Shown: positions 1-6,603, counted from the first letter of the stretch. The stretch: 9,658 nucleotides of DNA from DALYDP01 sp964348685 (GCA_964348685.1 CAYGDM010000043.1:1-9658); one strand, 5' to 3'. A program made the numbers and translations. Notes: a model not told the origin generated them from the sequence alone.

Positions 1-42
1 GGCGGGAGTTTTGGTGGTGGCGGCGCGAGCAGTAAATGGTAG
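1..42 (+). CDS. C-terminal tail of a Gly-rich protein, probably TPM-domain (YgcG-like); 5' end outside window
   Basis: Reading frame 1 from the first base gives GGSFGGGGASSKW and then a TAG stop. Poly-Gly/Ser tails with scattered Phe, ending in a short GAS..W-like terminus, are characteristic of TPM-domain (YgcG/DUF477) membrane-anchored proteins, in which the tail follows one or two transmembrane segments. Only 13 residues are visible, so coding status is likely but the family is inferred from the tail alone. The stop codon lies inside the candidate -10 element of the next gene, so the two genes abut with only nine bases between stop and start. Another Gly-rich C-terminus is the main alternative. 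Confidence 0.5.
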   Translation, partial: GGSFGGGGASSKW

Positions 43-45
43 GAT
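37..45 (+). promoter_or_regulatory. Extended -10 element for the gene at 52 (leaderless type)
   Basis: TGG followed by TAGGAT fits an extended -10 (TGn plus hexamer, 4 of 6 to TATAAT). The hexamer ends six bases before the ATG at 52, so transcription would begin at or next to the start codon. No convincing -35 is visible, which an extended -10 can tolerate. The call rests on sequence pattern only. Confidence 0.35.
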
Positions 46-51
46 GCGCGC

Positions 52-945
52 ATGCACACCTCAGTACGTTACGTTGTTTTCGCAGTCTTGTTGACGCTCG
101 CGATGCCGTTGTCGGCGTCCGCGGCCACCCTCACCGTCACACAACAAGGAATCGTCTCTGCTTCGGCGCCGAAGGGAGCCCAGCGCGCAGTGTTCCTCGA
201 AACGTCGATCACGGCGGGATGCGACGGCGATGTTGTCGTCACGTCCATGACGGTGAAGCACCGCGGTCTTGGCGATAGCGCTGACCTGGCCCGCGTGTAC
301 GCGACCGAAGGCGATGTACGCCTGAGCAGGACGCGGTCGCTCGATTCCTCCGACCGATCCGCCACGCTGCAATTCATTCCCTCCATGAACATCCGCTCTT
401 GCACGACGAAACACGTGCAGATCCGCGGCGATTTCTCCGCGGAAGCGGCCGCTGCCGGCGAACACGGATTGCTCATTGAAGCGGTCGATGCCGGAGATGC
501 CGTCGTGACGCTGGCCTCCACGACGAAGCCGAAGACCATCACCACGCGCCCCGTGTCGTCCGGCACGGTGAACGTCGAATTCCTCAGCCTTACGAAAGCC
601 CTCCAATTCGGCAAGAATCGTACGTTCGCGCGCCTGCGCTTGGAGGCCGATAACGTGACGAATCACGACCTCGTGTCGATCACGTTGACGAACGACGGCA
701 AGGCGACGGACGCCGATCTGCAAAACCTGCGCCTCGTGAACCGCAAAGGGGAAGCCGTGACGACCACCGCCGCAACGATGACCGGCAATCGCGTGACGTT
801 GACGTTCGACCCTCTATTGCGACTCAATCGCAACGACCTGATCCTCCTCGAACTCAAGGGTGACATCACGGAGAGCAAGAAACGAACGATCCGCTTCACG
901 CTTGAGGAACCAGCGGACCTCGAAGCGGTATCGCGCGCACGCTGA
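52..945 (+). CDS. Exported two-repeat beta protein of unknown function
   Basis: This 297-residue protein begins with a clear Sec signal peptide: Arg6, a hydrophobic run at about 8-20, then SASA with cleavage expected after Ala24. The rest is rich in beta-forming Thr/Val. It contains two related halves: about residues 60-127 (VTSMTV...GLGDSADLARVYA...LQFIP...QIRGDFS) and about 205-277 (LVSITL...KATDADLQNLRLV...LTFDP...ELKGDIT). I read these as a duplicated beta-sandwich unit. Cys57 and Cys117 in the first half could form a disulfide. There is no membrane anchor after the signal, so it is probably periplasmic or surface-associated. The ATG at 52 gives a better signal peptide than any other start. 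It has no Shine-Dalgarno sequence, only the -10-like hexamer just upstream. It leads the envelope gene block. I do not recognise the family; a structural role is a guess from repeats and location. Confidence 0.8.
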   Translation: MHTSVRYVVFAVLLTLAMPLSASAATLTVTQQGIVSASAPKGAQRAVFLETSITAGCDGDVVVTSMTVKHRGLGDSADLARVYATEGDVRLSRTRSLDSSDRSATLQFIPSMNIRSCTTKHVQIRGDFSAEAAAAGEHGLLIEAVDAGDAVVTLASTTKPKTITTRPVSSGTVNVEFLSLTKALQFGKNRTFARLRLEADNVTNHDLVSITLTNDGKATDADLQNLRLVNRKGEAVTTTAATMTGNRVTLTFDPLLRLNRNDLILLELKGDITESKKRTIRFTLEEPADLEAVSRAR

Positions 946-970
946 ATCGCTCGCGTACGGGGCGGTGTTC

Positions 971-979
971 TGGCACACT
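971..979 (+). promoter_or_regulatory. Weak extended -10 candidate for the lipoprotein gene at 990
   Basis: TGGCACACT carries the TGn extension, but its hexamer CACACT matches TATAAT at only 3 of 6 positions. It lies ten bases before the ATG, slightly farther than at the other starts. The 44-base gap before 990 has no terminator and no Shine-Dalgarno sequence, so the gene could equally be read through from 52. Confidence 0.2.
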
Positions 980-989
980 TCTCTCCGGC

Positions 990-1856
990 ATGAAGTCCGG
1001 TCAAACACATCGTTTCGCGTTCATGGCCCTCCTCGCGCTCGCCGCCTGCACCCGCGGGGGCGACGAAGATCCGTCGGTCGTGCTTGAGCGTGCGGCTTCA
1101 AAGGCGGGGCAACTGCAATCCGCGGCGTTTGAAGCAGATTTTACGTATGAAACGCCCGACGGCATTTCCGCCAAGGGTACGCTGCGGGGCGTCCTCACGG
1201 AGGGTGGCAGACAATCGTCGTTTACGCTCAATGCCGATCTTCTCGTTCCTCAAGACGGTTTCGATCCGACGGTTCGGATCAACGCGGACGTTATCGTTGC
1301 TGGCGAAAACGAAGCATATCTCAAACTCTCGGCGCTCGACGGTAGCGTGCCGTTGCTACCGGGAATCGGTTTGCTCGACGAATCGATGCTTGATCGCTGG
1401 CTTTCCGTCGGACAAGCAACGTTGACGGGTTCCGCCATCAGTCCCGATCCGTCGTTCATCGCGATGCAGACGAGGGTGCTCGCTGTCACGAACGATCGTA
1501 GTTACGAAGACGTCGACGACGAGCGTTGTTACGCATACGACGTGACGATCGACCCTGCGAAGATGCTCTCGTTCCTCGAGCGCACCGCGGCCGAACAGGG
1601 ACAAGCGTTCGATCGGGTCGCCGCTGAAGCGTTCATCGCGTCGTACGACGCACGCGGCACGATCTGGATCGACGCGGCGACGTCCGTCATCCGACGCATC
1701 ACGTGGATCTTCGAGCCCGTCGACGAGGCATTGGGAGCGAGCGCTTCGTTAAGCGTTCATCTCTCGCGACACAACGAACCGGTTGAAATCACGCCTCCCC
1801 CCGATGCGGAACCCTTTTCCGATGCGCTGCCCGGCTCCTCCCTACCCGCACTGTGA
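990..1856 (+). CDS. Lipoprotein, LppX/LprG-like fold suspected
   Basis: This 288-residue protein starts with a short lipoprotein signal peptide ending in the lipobox LAAC, with the lipidated cysteine at Cys20, so it should be anchored to the outer face of the membrane. The mature part opens with a helix (SVVLERAASKAGQLQSAAFE) followed by alternating beta strands (DFTYET, GTLRGVL, FTLNADLLV). This helix-then-half-barrel layout resembles LppX/LprAFG and LolA-like lipid-carrier lipoproteins. Later pieces such as ARGTIWIDAATSVIRRI, a substrate-like strand pair, also fit. The family call is inferred from pattern, not a clear motif. Its TGA overlaps the ATG of the PKD gene (TGATG), implying translational coupling and a shared envelope role. 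A carrier or sensor lipoprotein partnering the PKD protein is possible but unproven. Confidence 0.75.
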   Translation: MKSGQTHRFAFMALLALAACTRGGDEDPSVVLERAASKAGQLQSAAFEADFTYETPDGISAKGTLRGVLTEGGRQSSFTLNADLLVPQDGFDPTVRINADVIVAGENEAYLKLSALDGSVPLLPGIGLLDESMLDRWLSVGQATLTGSAISPDPSFIAMQTRVLAVTNDRSYEDVDDERCYAYDVTIDPAKMLSFLERTAAEQGQAFDRVAAEAFIASYDARGTIWIDAATSVIRRITWIFEPVDEALGASASLSVHLSRHNEPVEITPPPDAEPFSDALPGSSLPAL

Positions 1857-3880
1857 TGCCTGAAACACCCGAACCGCCGAATTCCGTATCGGTGCCGCTC
1901 GACGGCGTGTCAGCGCCGCTGCAAGCAGTCGAAGGAGCACCGGCGGTAGCCAAAAAATCAGAACCTGCCGTCCGCCGCTGGAAAGGAGTTCTGCTCCTCG
2001 TGCTCATCGCGGCGTACGTCGTGTACGGCGCTTGGTCGGTCGTCCTCATGGGGCTGCTGCCGTCGAACGACCCCGCCCTGAAGCAGTTGCCGTTGCTGGG
2101 GTTACTTGTCGCGCTCATCGGCGGCTTGGGCTTCCTTGGCCTCGGAGCGATCATGCTCCAACGCATCTCCCTCTCCCGTGCCGACGCTCGAGCGCGCGTC
2201 ATCGCTCTTGGAAAGGTCATCCTCGCGGTAGTGCCGGGGTTGTTACTTAGCGCGATGGTGCCTCTGCTTACGATGCGCGAGATTCCGATCGTGATGGAGA
2301 TCACGTCACCTACGACGCTGCAAGACATGGTTGCCCCCGTCGCGATGACGTTCAGTATCCAGAATGCGTTGCCCGGTCTCGCAGCGGAAGGATTCGTCCC
2401 CGTCGAGTATCGGTGGGACGTGAATGCCGATAAGAAAACCGACCAGGAAACCAGCATTCCCGAGTTGACTGCCACGTTCGAACGCGAGGGTTCCTATCGC
2501 GTCGCCGTCGTGATGCTTTCGGCGTCGGGCGTGCAGAAGAGCGCGACGAAATCATTCGTCATCCGTTCGTCGGTGTTCAAGGTGACGCCGATGACGCCGA
2601 TCGTGAACCAAACCGCCGAGTTCAGCCTCGCACATTTGTATGAACCGCAAGGCGCCGTGAAGGAAGTGCGATGGGATTTCAACGACGACGGCGTGATCGA
2701 TCAAACGACGGCGTCTCTCACGGTCATGCACACGTTCTTCCAGGTCGGAAGTTCGATGGTTCGCGCGAGCGTCGATTTGCTGAATAACACGCAAACGGTC
2801 TTTGAGCGCACGGTGGTCGTCGTGGAACCCCCGCCGTTGCCATTCCCGGTCACGCTTTCAACTGAGCCGAAGACGCTCATCGGCTCGCCGCCGTTCCCGG
2901 TGTTGTTCTCGATGGATGCTGAGATTTCCCCGGCGAAGATTGAGTGGAACTTCGGCGACGGTGAAACGGCATTGGGTCCCAAAACCGCGCATACATTCAC
3001 GAAGAAAGGCACGTTTCCGGTGAACCTCCAAGTGTATTCCCAGAGCGGCGTCGTCGCCACGTTGCAGACGACCGTGAAAATCGTCGACCCGTTGCGGCTG
3101 CCAGACCTTACGTTCGAAGGCACGCCGGAACTTCGGGCAGGATCGAGCATCGAAGGCGAAGTCCCGCTGTCGCTGAACCTCACGCCCATCACGAGCACGC
3201 CGTTCATCCAATTCCAATGGGAGGCGCCCGAGGCGACGGATGTCGGCTCGACCGACACGTCGCTGCAAGCCATTTACCGCCGCGAAGGCACGTACACCGT
3301 CACGCTCATCGCGCAAGACTTGGAAGATCACGTGTTGCGTATGCCGATCACGGTGCGCGTGAAGCCTGCGAGTACGTCGCTCGTGATCGCGATGGATCCC
3401 GAAACGGGCGTCGCGCCGCTCGCGGTGCGTTTTGACGCGTCCGAGTCGTTCATCCCTGGCGAGACGATCACGGGATTCGTGTGGAACTACGGTGACGGTT
3501 CCAAAGAAGAATTCGGCGGCGCGAGCGCCGAGCACACGTTCGAAAAAGAAGGTACGTACAGCATCGGCCTCACGGCGAGGACGACGTCGGGCAAGAATTA
3601 CGCGACGAAGAAAACGCTCATCGTCCGCGAGCCGCTGCTTCGCGCTTGCATCACGCCAAGCCGCATCCGAGGCACCGCGCCGCTGGGGGTCGACTTCGAT
3701 TCCAGTTGCTCGGTCGGAACCCCCGACGCGTATCTCTGGGATTTCGGCGACGGCGCGCAGAGCGACCAGGCGGACGTTATCCACGTCTTTGAGGCCGCCG
3801 GCACGTACGACGTCACGCTGACCGTGACCGAAGGCGACGCCACCCACACCTCTACCATCACCATTACCGCCCAACCATGA
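1856..3880 (+). CDS. Three-TM membrane protein with six extracellular PKD domains
   Basis: This 674-residue protein has a Pro-rich cytoplasmic N-terminus of about 44 residues ending in RRWKG. Three hydrophobic segments follow at about 45-68, 78-101 and 117-139. Six PKD-type units then run at roughly 150-236, 240-323, 331-410, 416-502, 507-590 and 596-672. Their signatures are visible as YRWDVNAD, RWDFNDDG, EWNFGDGE, a degenerate FQWEAP, VWNYGDGS and LWDFGDGA, each followed by an F..xGxY/F..x.V strand. Three membrane passes with positive charge before the first place the PKD array outside, where such domains usually bind proteins or polysaccharides. Cys598 and Cys618 in the last unit could pair. 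There is no LPXTG or enzymatic domain. ATG at 1856 is chosen because it overlaps the upstream TGA; GTG at 1853 would add one residue. The stop overlaps the next start (ATGA). The role is probably envelope scaffold or adhesion (inference). Confidence 0.9.
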   Translation: MPETPEPPNSVSVPLDGVSAPLQAVEGAPAVAKKSEPAVRRWKGVLLLVLIAAYVVYGAWSVVLMGLLPSNDPALKQLPLLGLLVALIGGLGFLGLGAIMLQRISLSRADARARVIALGKVILAVVPGLLLSAMVPLLTMREIPIVMEITSPTTLQDMVAPVAMTFSIQNALPGLAAEGFVPVEYRWDVNADKKTDQETSIPELTATFEREGSYRVAVVMLSASGVQKSATKSFVIRSSVFKVTPMTPIVNQTAEFSLAHLYEPQGAVKEVRWDFNDDGVIDQTTASLTVMHTFFQVGSSMVRASVDLLNNTQTVFERTVVVVEPPPLPFPVTLSTEPKTLIGSPPFPVLFSMDAEISPAKIEWNFGDGETALGPKTAHTFTKKGTFPVNLQVYSQSGVVATLQTTVKIVDPLRLPDLTFEGTPELRAGSSIEGEVPLSLNLTPITSTPFIQFQWEAPEATDVGSTDTSLQAIYRREGTYTVTLIAQDLEDHVLRMPITVRVKPASTSLVIAMDPETGVAPLAVRFDASESFIPGETITGFVWNYGDGSKEEFGGASAEHTFEKEGTYSIGLTARTTSGKNYATKKTLIVREPLLRACITPSRIRGTAPLGVDFDSSCSVGTPDAYLWDFGDGAQSDQADVIHVFEAAGTYDVTLTVTEGDATHTSTITITAQP

Positions 3881-3963
3881 AGCAGAAGCGCCTCGTTCAG
3901 ATCTTCGCCGTTCTCGGCATCCTCGGCATCCTAGCTACGGCAATCGTGCCGCTCTTGGGGTAA
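3877..3963 (+). CDS. 28-residue single-TM microprotein coupled to the PKD gene
   Basis: The ATG at 3877 overlaps the TGA of the PKD gene as ATGA and opens a 28-codon frame ending in TAA at 3961-3963. The peptide has a basic head (MKQKR) followed by one hydrophobic span from about residue 8 to 28 (LVQIFAVLGILGILATAIVP), enough for a single transmembrane helix with the N-terminus inside. The four-base overlap is a typical translational-coupling arrangement. The head-plus-helix design is far from random translation of GC-rich DNA, so I regard it as a real gene. I recognise no family. A small helix stabilising or regulating the adjacent three-TM PKD protein is the natural hypothesis. It would be missed by gene callers with a 30-codon minimum. 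Confidence 0.65.
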   Translation: MKQKRLVQIFAVLGILGILATAIVPLLG

Positions 3964-3991
3964 AAAGCTCCCTTTTCGGGGTCCGAACCGC

Positions 3992-3997
3992 TACACT
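3992..3997 (+). promoter_or_regulatory. -10 element for truB (leaderless type)
   Basis: TACACT matches TATAAT at 4 of 6 positions and ends eight bases before the ATG at 4006, so the transcript would start at about the initiation codon. I see no good -35 or TGn extension. There is no Shine-Dalgarno sequence before either candidate ATG. The element also argues for the 4006 start over 4000, which would lie too close to it. Confidence 0.35.
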
Positions 3998-4005
3998 TCA
4001 TGCCC

Positions 4006-4866
4006 ATGCGGCACGGTTTTTTGCTCATCGACAAGGCGAAAGGGCCCACCAGCCACGGCGTGGTCGCGACCGTCCGGCGCACGCTGTCGGAACGCGACGT
4101 AGGCCATCTCGGCACGCTCGATCCTGCTGCGTCCGGTTTGCTGGTGCTCGCGGTGGGAAGTAAAGCACTGAAGGTGATCGAATTTTTCTCGGGCCTCGGG
4201 AAGGAGTATGTCGCCGACGTGCGGTTCGGCTCCGTCAGCTCGACGTACGACAGCGAAGGCACGATCGACAAAGTCCCTACCAAATCTGGATGGGTGATTC
4301 CGGACAAGGGGCACGTGCAGCGCGCGATCGACCAACGCTTCATCGGGAAAATTTCGCAGGTGCCGCCGAGCCACAGCGCCGTGCACATCGCGGGCGTCCG
4401 TGCGTACGACCTGGCCCGGAAGGGGATTGAAGTCGAGATGCCGAAGCGCGACGTGGAGATTCACCGCTGCGGCGTCCTGTCGTACGAATATCCGCATCTC
4501 CGGCTGCAGGTCAGCGTCAGCTCCGGCACGTACATCCGCTCGCTCGCGCATGACCTGGGTGACGTGCTTCGCTGCGGGGGGTACCTCGCGGGGTTGCGCC
4601 GCACGATGGTAGGGGAGTGGTCGGTGGAGAACGCCGTCACGGCGGACGCCGCGAAGTGGTCGGACGTGATCCCTCTCAAAGATGTCCTCGCGGGATTGCC
4701 CCGGATCGACGTCACCGCGGAAGAAGCAGAGAACCTGCGTCACGGCCGCAAAATCAAACGCGAAATCTCGGCTGGCACGTGGGCATGGTTTGAAGGGCTT
4801 CCGTTGGCCGTTTTAGTACCGGCGAAGGACGGTTCGCAGATGGCTCAACCGCGTAAGGTGTTATAA
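4006..4866 (+). CDS. truB: tRNA pseudouridine(55) synthase TruB
   Basis: TruB converts U55 in the T-loop of tRNAs to pseudouridine. This 286-residue protein has the family layout: GFLLIDKAKGPTSHGVV at the N-terminus, the catalytic motif GHLGTLDPAASGLL with nucleophile Asp39, KEYVADVRFG with the probable base-stacking Tyr68, the QVPPSHSAVHIAGVRAYDLAR block at about 119-137, and SSGTYIRSLAHDLG at about 170. The C-terminus (AENLRHGRKI..., GLPLAVLVPA) fits the short tail of bacterial TruB. Length is normal for the family. An oddity is HSAVH where YSALK is usual, so the conserved Tyr and Lys are both His (123 and 127). ATG at 4000 would add two residues; 4006 suits the -10 element at 3992. It stands alone rather than in the usual rbfA/ribF neighbourhood. 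Confidence 0.96.
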   Translation: MRHGFLLIDKAKGPTSHGVVATVRRTLSERDVGHLGTLDPAASGLLVLAVGSKALKVIEFFSGLGKEYVADVRFGSVSSTYDSEGTIDKVPTKSGWVIPDKGHVQRAIDQRFIGKISQVPPSHSAVHIAGVRAYDLARKGIEVEMPKRDVEIHRCGVLSYEYPHLRLQVSVSSGTYIRSLAHDLGDVLRCGGYLAGLRRTMVGEWSVENAVTADAAKWSDVIPLKDVLAGLPRIDVTAEEAENLRHGRKIKREISAGTWAWFEGLPLAVLVPAKDGSQMAQPRKVL

Positions 4867-4906
4867 GCGGCACAATCCTTCGGTTCTTTTGCCAGTCGTG
4901 TATCGT

Positions 4907-4934
4907 TTCACCATGGCCGCCTAGCCGTTACTAT
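4907..4934 (+). promoter_or_regulatory. Promoter candidate for the protease gene (leaderless type)
   Basis: A -35-like TTCACC (4907-4912, 4 of 6) and -10 TACTAT (4929-4934, 4 of 6) are separated by 16 bases. The hexamer ends eight bases before the ATG at 4943, and no Shine-Dalgarno sequence intervenes. A second -10-like TATCGT (4901-4906) sits six bases before a three-codon frame at 4913-4924 (Met-Ala-Ala-stop), which may be chance. Confidence 0.4.
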
Positions 4935-4942
4935 CGAGGCTT

Positions 4943-6286
4943 ATGCACACACCCCCCTCCTCTCTCGTGCGCCCGGCGCTGGGCATATTTCTCGTATCGA
5001 TCCTATTTGGAACGCTCGTGCAACATGCGGGCGCGGTACGCCGAGGCATTACCGCCACGGGTGGTAATTCCATTTTCATGTTTTCCGGGACTCCCCCGGG
5101 AACGACGATTCACAGAGTTGGTACGACCACGGCCGTCGAATACAAGCGCTGTCTCGTCACGGCGCGCCATCTCGTTGATGGCATCGGTACGGATGGAACG
5201 ATCGTAGCAGGCGTCGATCTGCGCAACGCGACGAATGCCATTCGGCGACAAGAGATCGCCGTAGTATCGATGGCGACTCCTGAAGCTCCTTCTACGGACT
5301 TCGCGGTGTTGTGGCTGAAAGATCTTCAGGACGAAGGCGGCGTTGACGGAGTGAAGCGCATCCATGAGTACGAGTTGTTGGAACTGAAAAAAGCGGAAAA
5401 TTTCGGGCTGTCACCGATTGATTACGAAACGTATAGCGCTTCGGGTTCGCGTTCTACGGGGGCGCCCGTTCCGGTGTGGATGGTCGGATACGGCATGAGC
5501 GGCACGGTCATGGACACGGATGTCGGCATCAAAGTGAAGCGATACGGCTTTCCTGATGGCATTGCGTATTACCCCGGCGATTTCGATGGTTGGGGAGTGG
5601 AAGATGTTCCCGGATCGATGATCCGTACCGTTCGCGGTTCCGGCGGGCACATCGGCTGCACCGGCGACAGCGGATCTCCACTGCAGAAGAAGGTTGGCGG
5701 CGGCGTGTACGGCGTTCTTCATGCTGGCGGCGATACCAACTGCGAGGATACGGAAACCAACCTCTACGCGACGTTCGATGACCAGAACGACAACGGCGGG
5801 AAAACGAACTGGGAGCGACTAAAGACAATGGTGAAGGAAACGTGCGGTAGGCACGTATTCGGATTCAAGTGGCCGCACGGCGACGGCGGTTCGGGATACG
5901 TGTCCGGTGTTCTCGAAGGAGGGCAGGTGTGGCCCCCGATCTCAGGCATACAATTCAACGATACGATCCTTATGGGTGATGGCACGCCGAACCAGGACTT
6001 CCGCGAGTTCGTGCACGAAGGTCAGGACATGGTGCTGACTGCCGTGCCCGGCGCGAATTCGTTGTTCGTGCGATGGGAGCAGTACGGCTTGAATACTCCG
6101 TACGGCAATTGCCCGTGCTACGGTTCATCGAACCCCGTGTGCCGTATGGATTATGACGAGGTCGGGTATTACGACGTCGATACGTCGTTCGATGCGTCCG
6201 GCTGCTACGCGGTGTTCGGTCCATATGAGGAACCGCCCGTTTCCAGTTCCTCATCTGAGGAATCATCGTCCTCCGAAGGCGTGTAA
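4943..6286 (+). CDS. Secreted trypsin-fold (S1-like) serine protease with Ser/Glu tail
   Basis: This 447-residue protein has a signal peptide of about 31 residues ending in HAGA. The S1 chymotrypsin-like triad is complete: His76 in CLVTARHLVD, Asp119 in STDFAVLWL and Ser243 in GCTGDSGSPL. The residue equivalent to trypsin position 189 is Ile237, so an Arg/Lys specificity is unlikely. A second domain at about 300-435 (GQDMVLTAVPGANSLFVRWEQYG, then a Cys cluster, then CYAVFGPYE) resembles the small beta repeats (InlB-B/bacterial-repeat style) found in secreted proteins. The protein ends in PPVSSSSSEESSSSEGV, a low-complexity tail of the kind I associate with exported Peregrinibacteria proteins. 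It probably degrades or processes extracellular or surface proteins. It has its own promoter candidate upstream and a strong terminator just downstream, so it is likely monocistronic. The substrate is unknown. Confidence 0.9.
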   Translation: MHTPPSSLVRPALGIFLVSILFGTLVQHAGAVRRGITATGGNSIFMFSGTPPGTTIHRVGTTTAVEYKRCLVTARHLVDGIGTDGTIVAGVDLRNATNAIRRQEIAVVSMATPEAPSTDFAVLWLKDLQDEGGVDGVKRIHEYELLELKKAENFGLSPIDYETYSASGSRSTGAPVPVWMVGYGMSGTVMDTDVGIKVKRYGFPDGIAYYPGDFDGWGVEDVPGSMIRTVRGSGGHIGCTGDSGSPLQKKVGGGVYGVLHAGGDTNCEDTETNLYATFDDQNDNGGKTNWERLKTMVKETCGRHVFGFKWPHGDGGSGYVSGVLEGGQVWPPISGIQFNDTILMGDGTPNQDFREFVHEGQDMVLTAVPGANSLFVRWEQYGLNTPYGNCPCYGSSNPVCRMDYDEVGYYDVDTSFDASGCYAVFGPYEEPPVSSSSSEESSSSEGV

Positions 6287-6298
6287 TGCGTCATGAAT

Positions 6299-6339
6299 AG
6301 GCAGGGACGGGCATAAACCTATCCATCCCTGCCTTTTTT
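6299..6339 (+). terminator. Intrinsic terminator after the protease gene
   Basis: GGCAGGGA (6300-6307) pairs perfectly with TCCCTGCC (6326-6333) across an 18-base loop, and A6299-T6334 adds a pair. Six Ts follow (6334-6339). It lies 13 bases after the protease stop codon and is oriented with it. Confidence 0.9.
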
Positions 6340-6365
6340 CGGATCGCGCCGTTCCGGCGGTTTCA

Positions 6366-6393
6366 TTGCCTTGCGGCGTATCTTTGCTATCCT
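6366..6393 (+). promoter_or_regulatory. Promoter candidate for the tRNA-Lys region
   Basis: TTGCCT (6366-6371, 4 of 6 to TTGACA) is followed after 16 bases by TATCCT (6388-6393, 4 of 6 to TATAAT). Transcription would start near 6400, upstream of both the decayed tRNA copy and the intact tRNA. It directly follows the protease terminator, so a new promoter is expected here. Confidence 0.5.
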
Positions 6394-6431
6394 TTTGCGC
6401 GCTCCACGGGTTCGGAGTGATTTCACATCAT

Positions 6432-6495
6432 GGATCGGTAGCCCAGTTGCCGTCGAACGCTTGCGTGAGACGATAAAGGAATCCTGCTCGATCCA
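6432..6495 (+). pseudogene. Degenerate tRNA-Lys copy (tRNA-like remnant)
   Basis: The 5' end GGATCGGTAGC is identical to the intact tRNA downstream, as is the preceding TTCACATCA (6422-6430, versus 6517-6525) apart from one inserted A. After it comes CAGTTGCC. This matches the intact gene if the 12 bases between its two CAGTTG copies (6540-6545, 6552-6557) are deleted, which removes most of the D arm. The 3' end TCCTGCTCGATCCA (6482-6495) matches TCCCGCCCGGTCCA of the intact tRNA with three transitions. GGATCGG (6432-6438) can still pair with TCGATCC (6488-6494), with one G-T wobble and one wobble of the intact gene restored to T-A. The anticodon and T arms are no longer recognisable, so it cannot be a normal tRNA. 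It is 64 bases long against 73. Confidence 0.6.
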
Positions 6496-6527
6496 GAACC
6501 AGAAGCGATCGCATACTTCACATCAAT

Positions 6528-6603
6528 GGATCGGTAGCTCAGTTGGTAGAGCAGTTGCCTCTTAAGCAATTGGTCGCGGGTTCAAGTCCCGCCCGGTCCA
6601 CCA
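6528..6603 (+). tRNA. tRNA-Lys, anticodon CTT, CCA encoded
   Basis: All four arms fold. The acceptor GGATCGG/CCGGTCC has one wobble, the D arm is GCTC/GAGC around AGTTGGTA, the anticodon arm GTTGC/GCAAT carries loop CTCTTAA, and the T arm GCGGG/CCCGC carries loop TTCAAGT. The loop places CTT at positions 34-36, so this tRNA reads the lysine codon AAG. The discriminator is A6600 and the CCA end (6601-6603) is in the DNA. It has 76 bases including CCA. The T-loop uridine at position 55 is the normal substrate of the TruB encoded upstream. Confidence 0.97.

Noticed and set aside
61..723. Minus-strand 220-codon frame opposite the exported protein
   Set aside because: Its composition is Arg/Gly-rich with no signal or motif, while the plus strand encodes a signal peptide and repeated domain.
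2858..3874. Long minus-strand frame (338 codons) opposite the PKD gene
   Set aside because: It is an Arg-rich antisense shadow typical of GC-rich DNA; the plus frame has TM segments and PKD motifs.
3962..3986. Possible terminator between the microprotein and truB (AAAAG/CTTTT or TCCC/GGGG)
   Set aside because: The stems are only 4-5 pairs and no T tract follows on the plus strand.
3991..4743. Minus-strand 250-codon frame opposite truB
   Set aside because: It is fully antisense to an unmistakable TruB.
6504..6511. GCGATCGC octamer palindrome (HIP1-like)
   Set aside because: A single copy in GC-rich DNA is expected by chance.
6371..6565. Plus-strand 64-codon frame running into tRNA-Lys
   Set aside because: It covers the tRNA promoter, tRNA remnant and half of the intact tRNA, and has no protein-like features.
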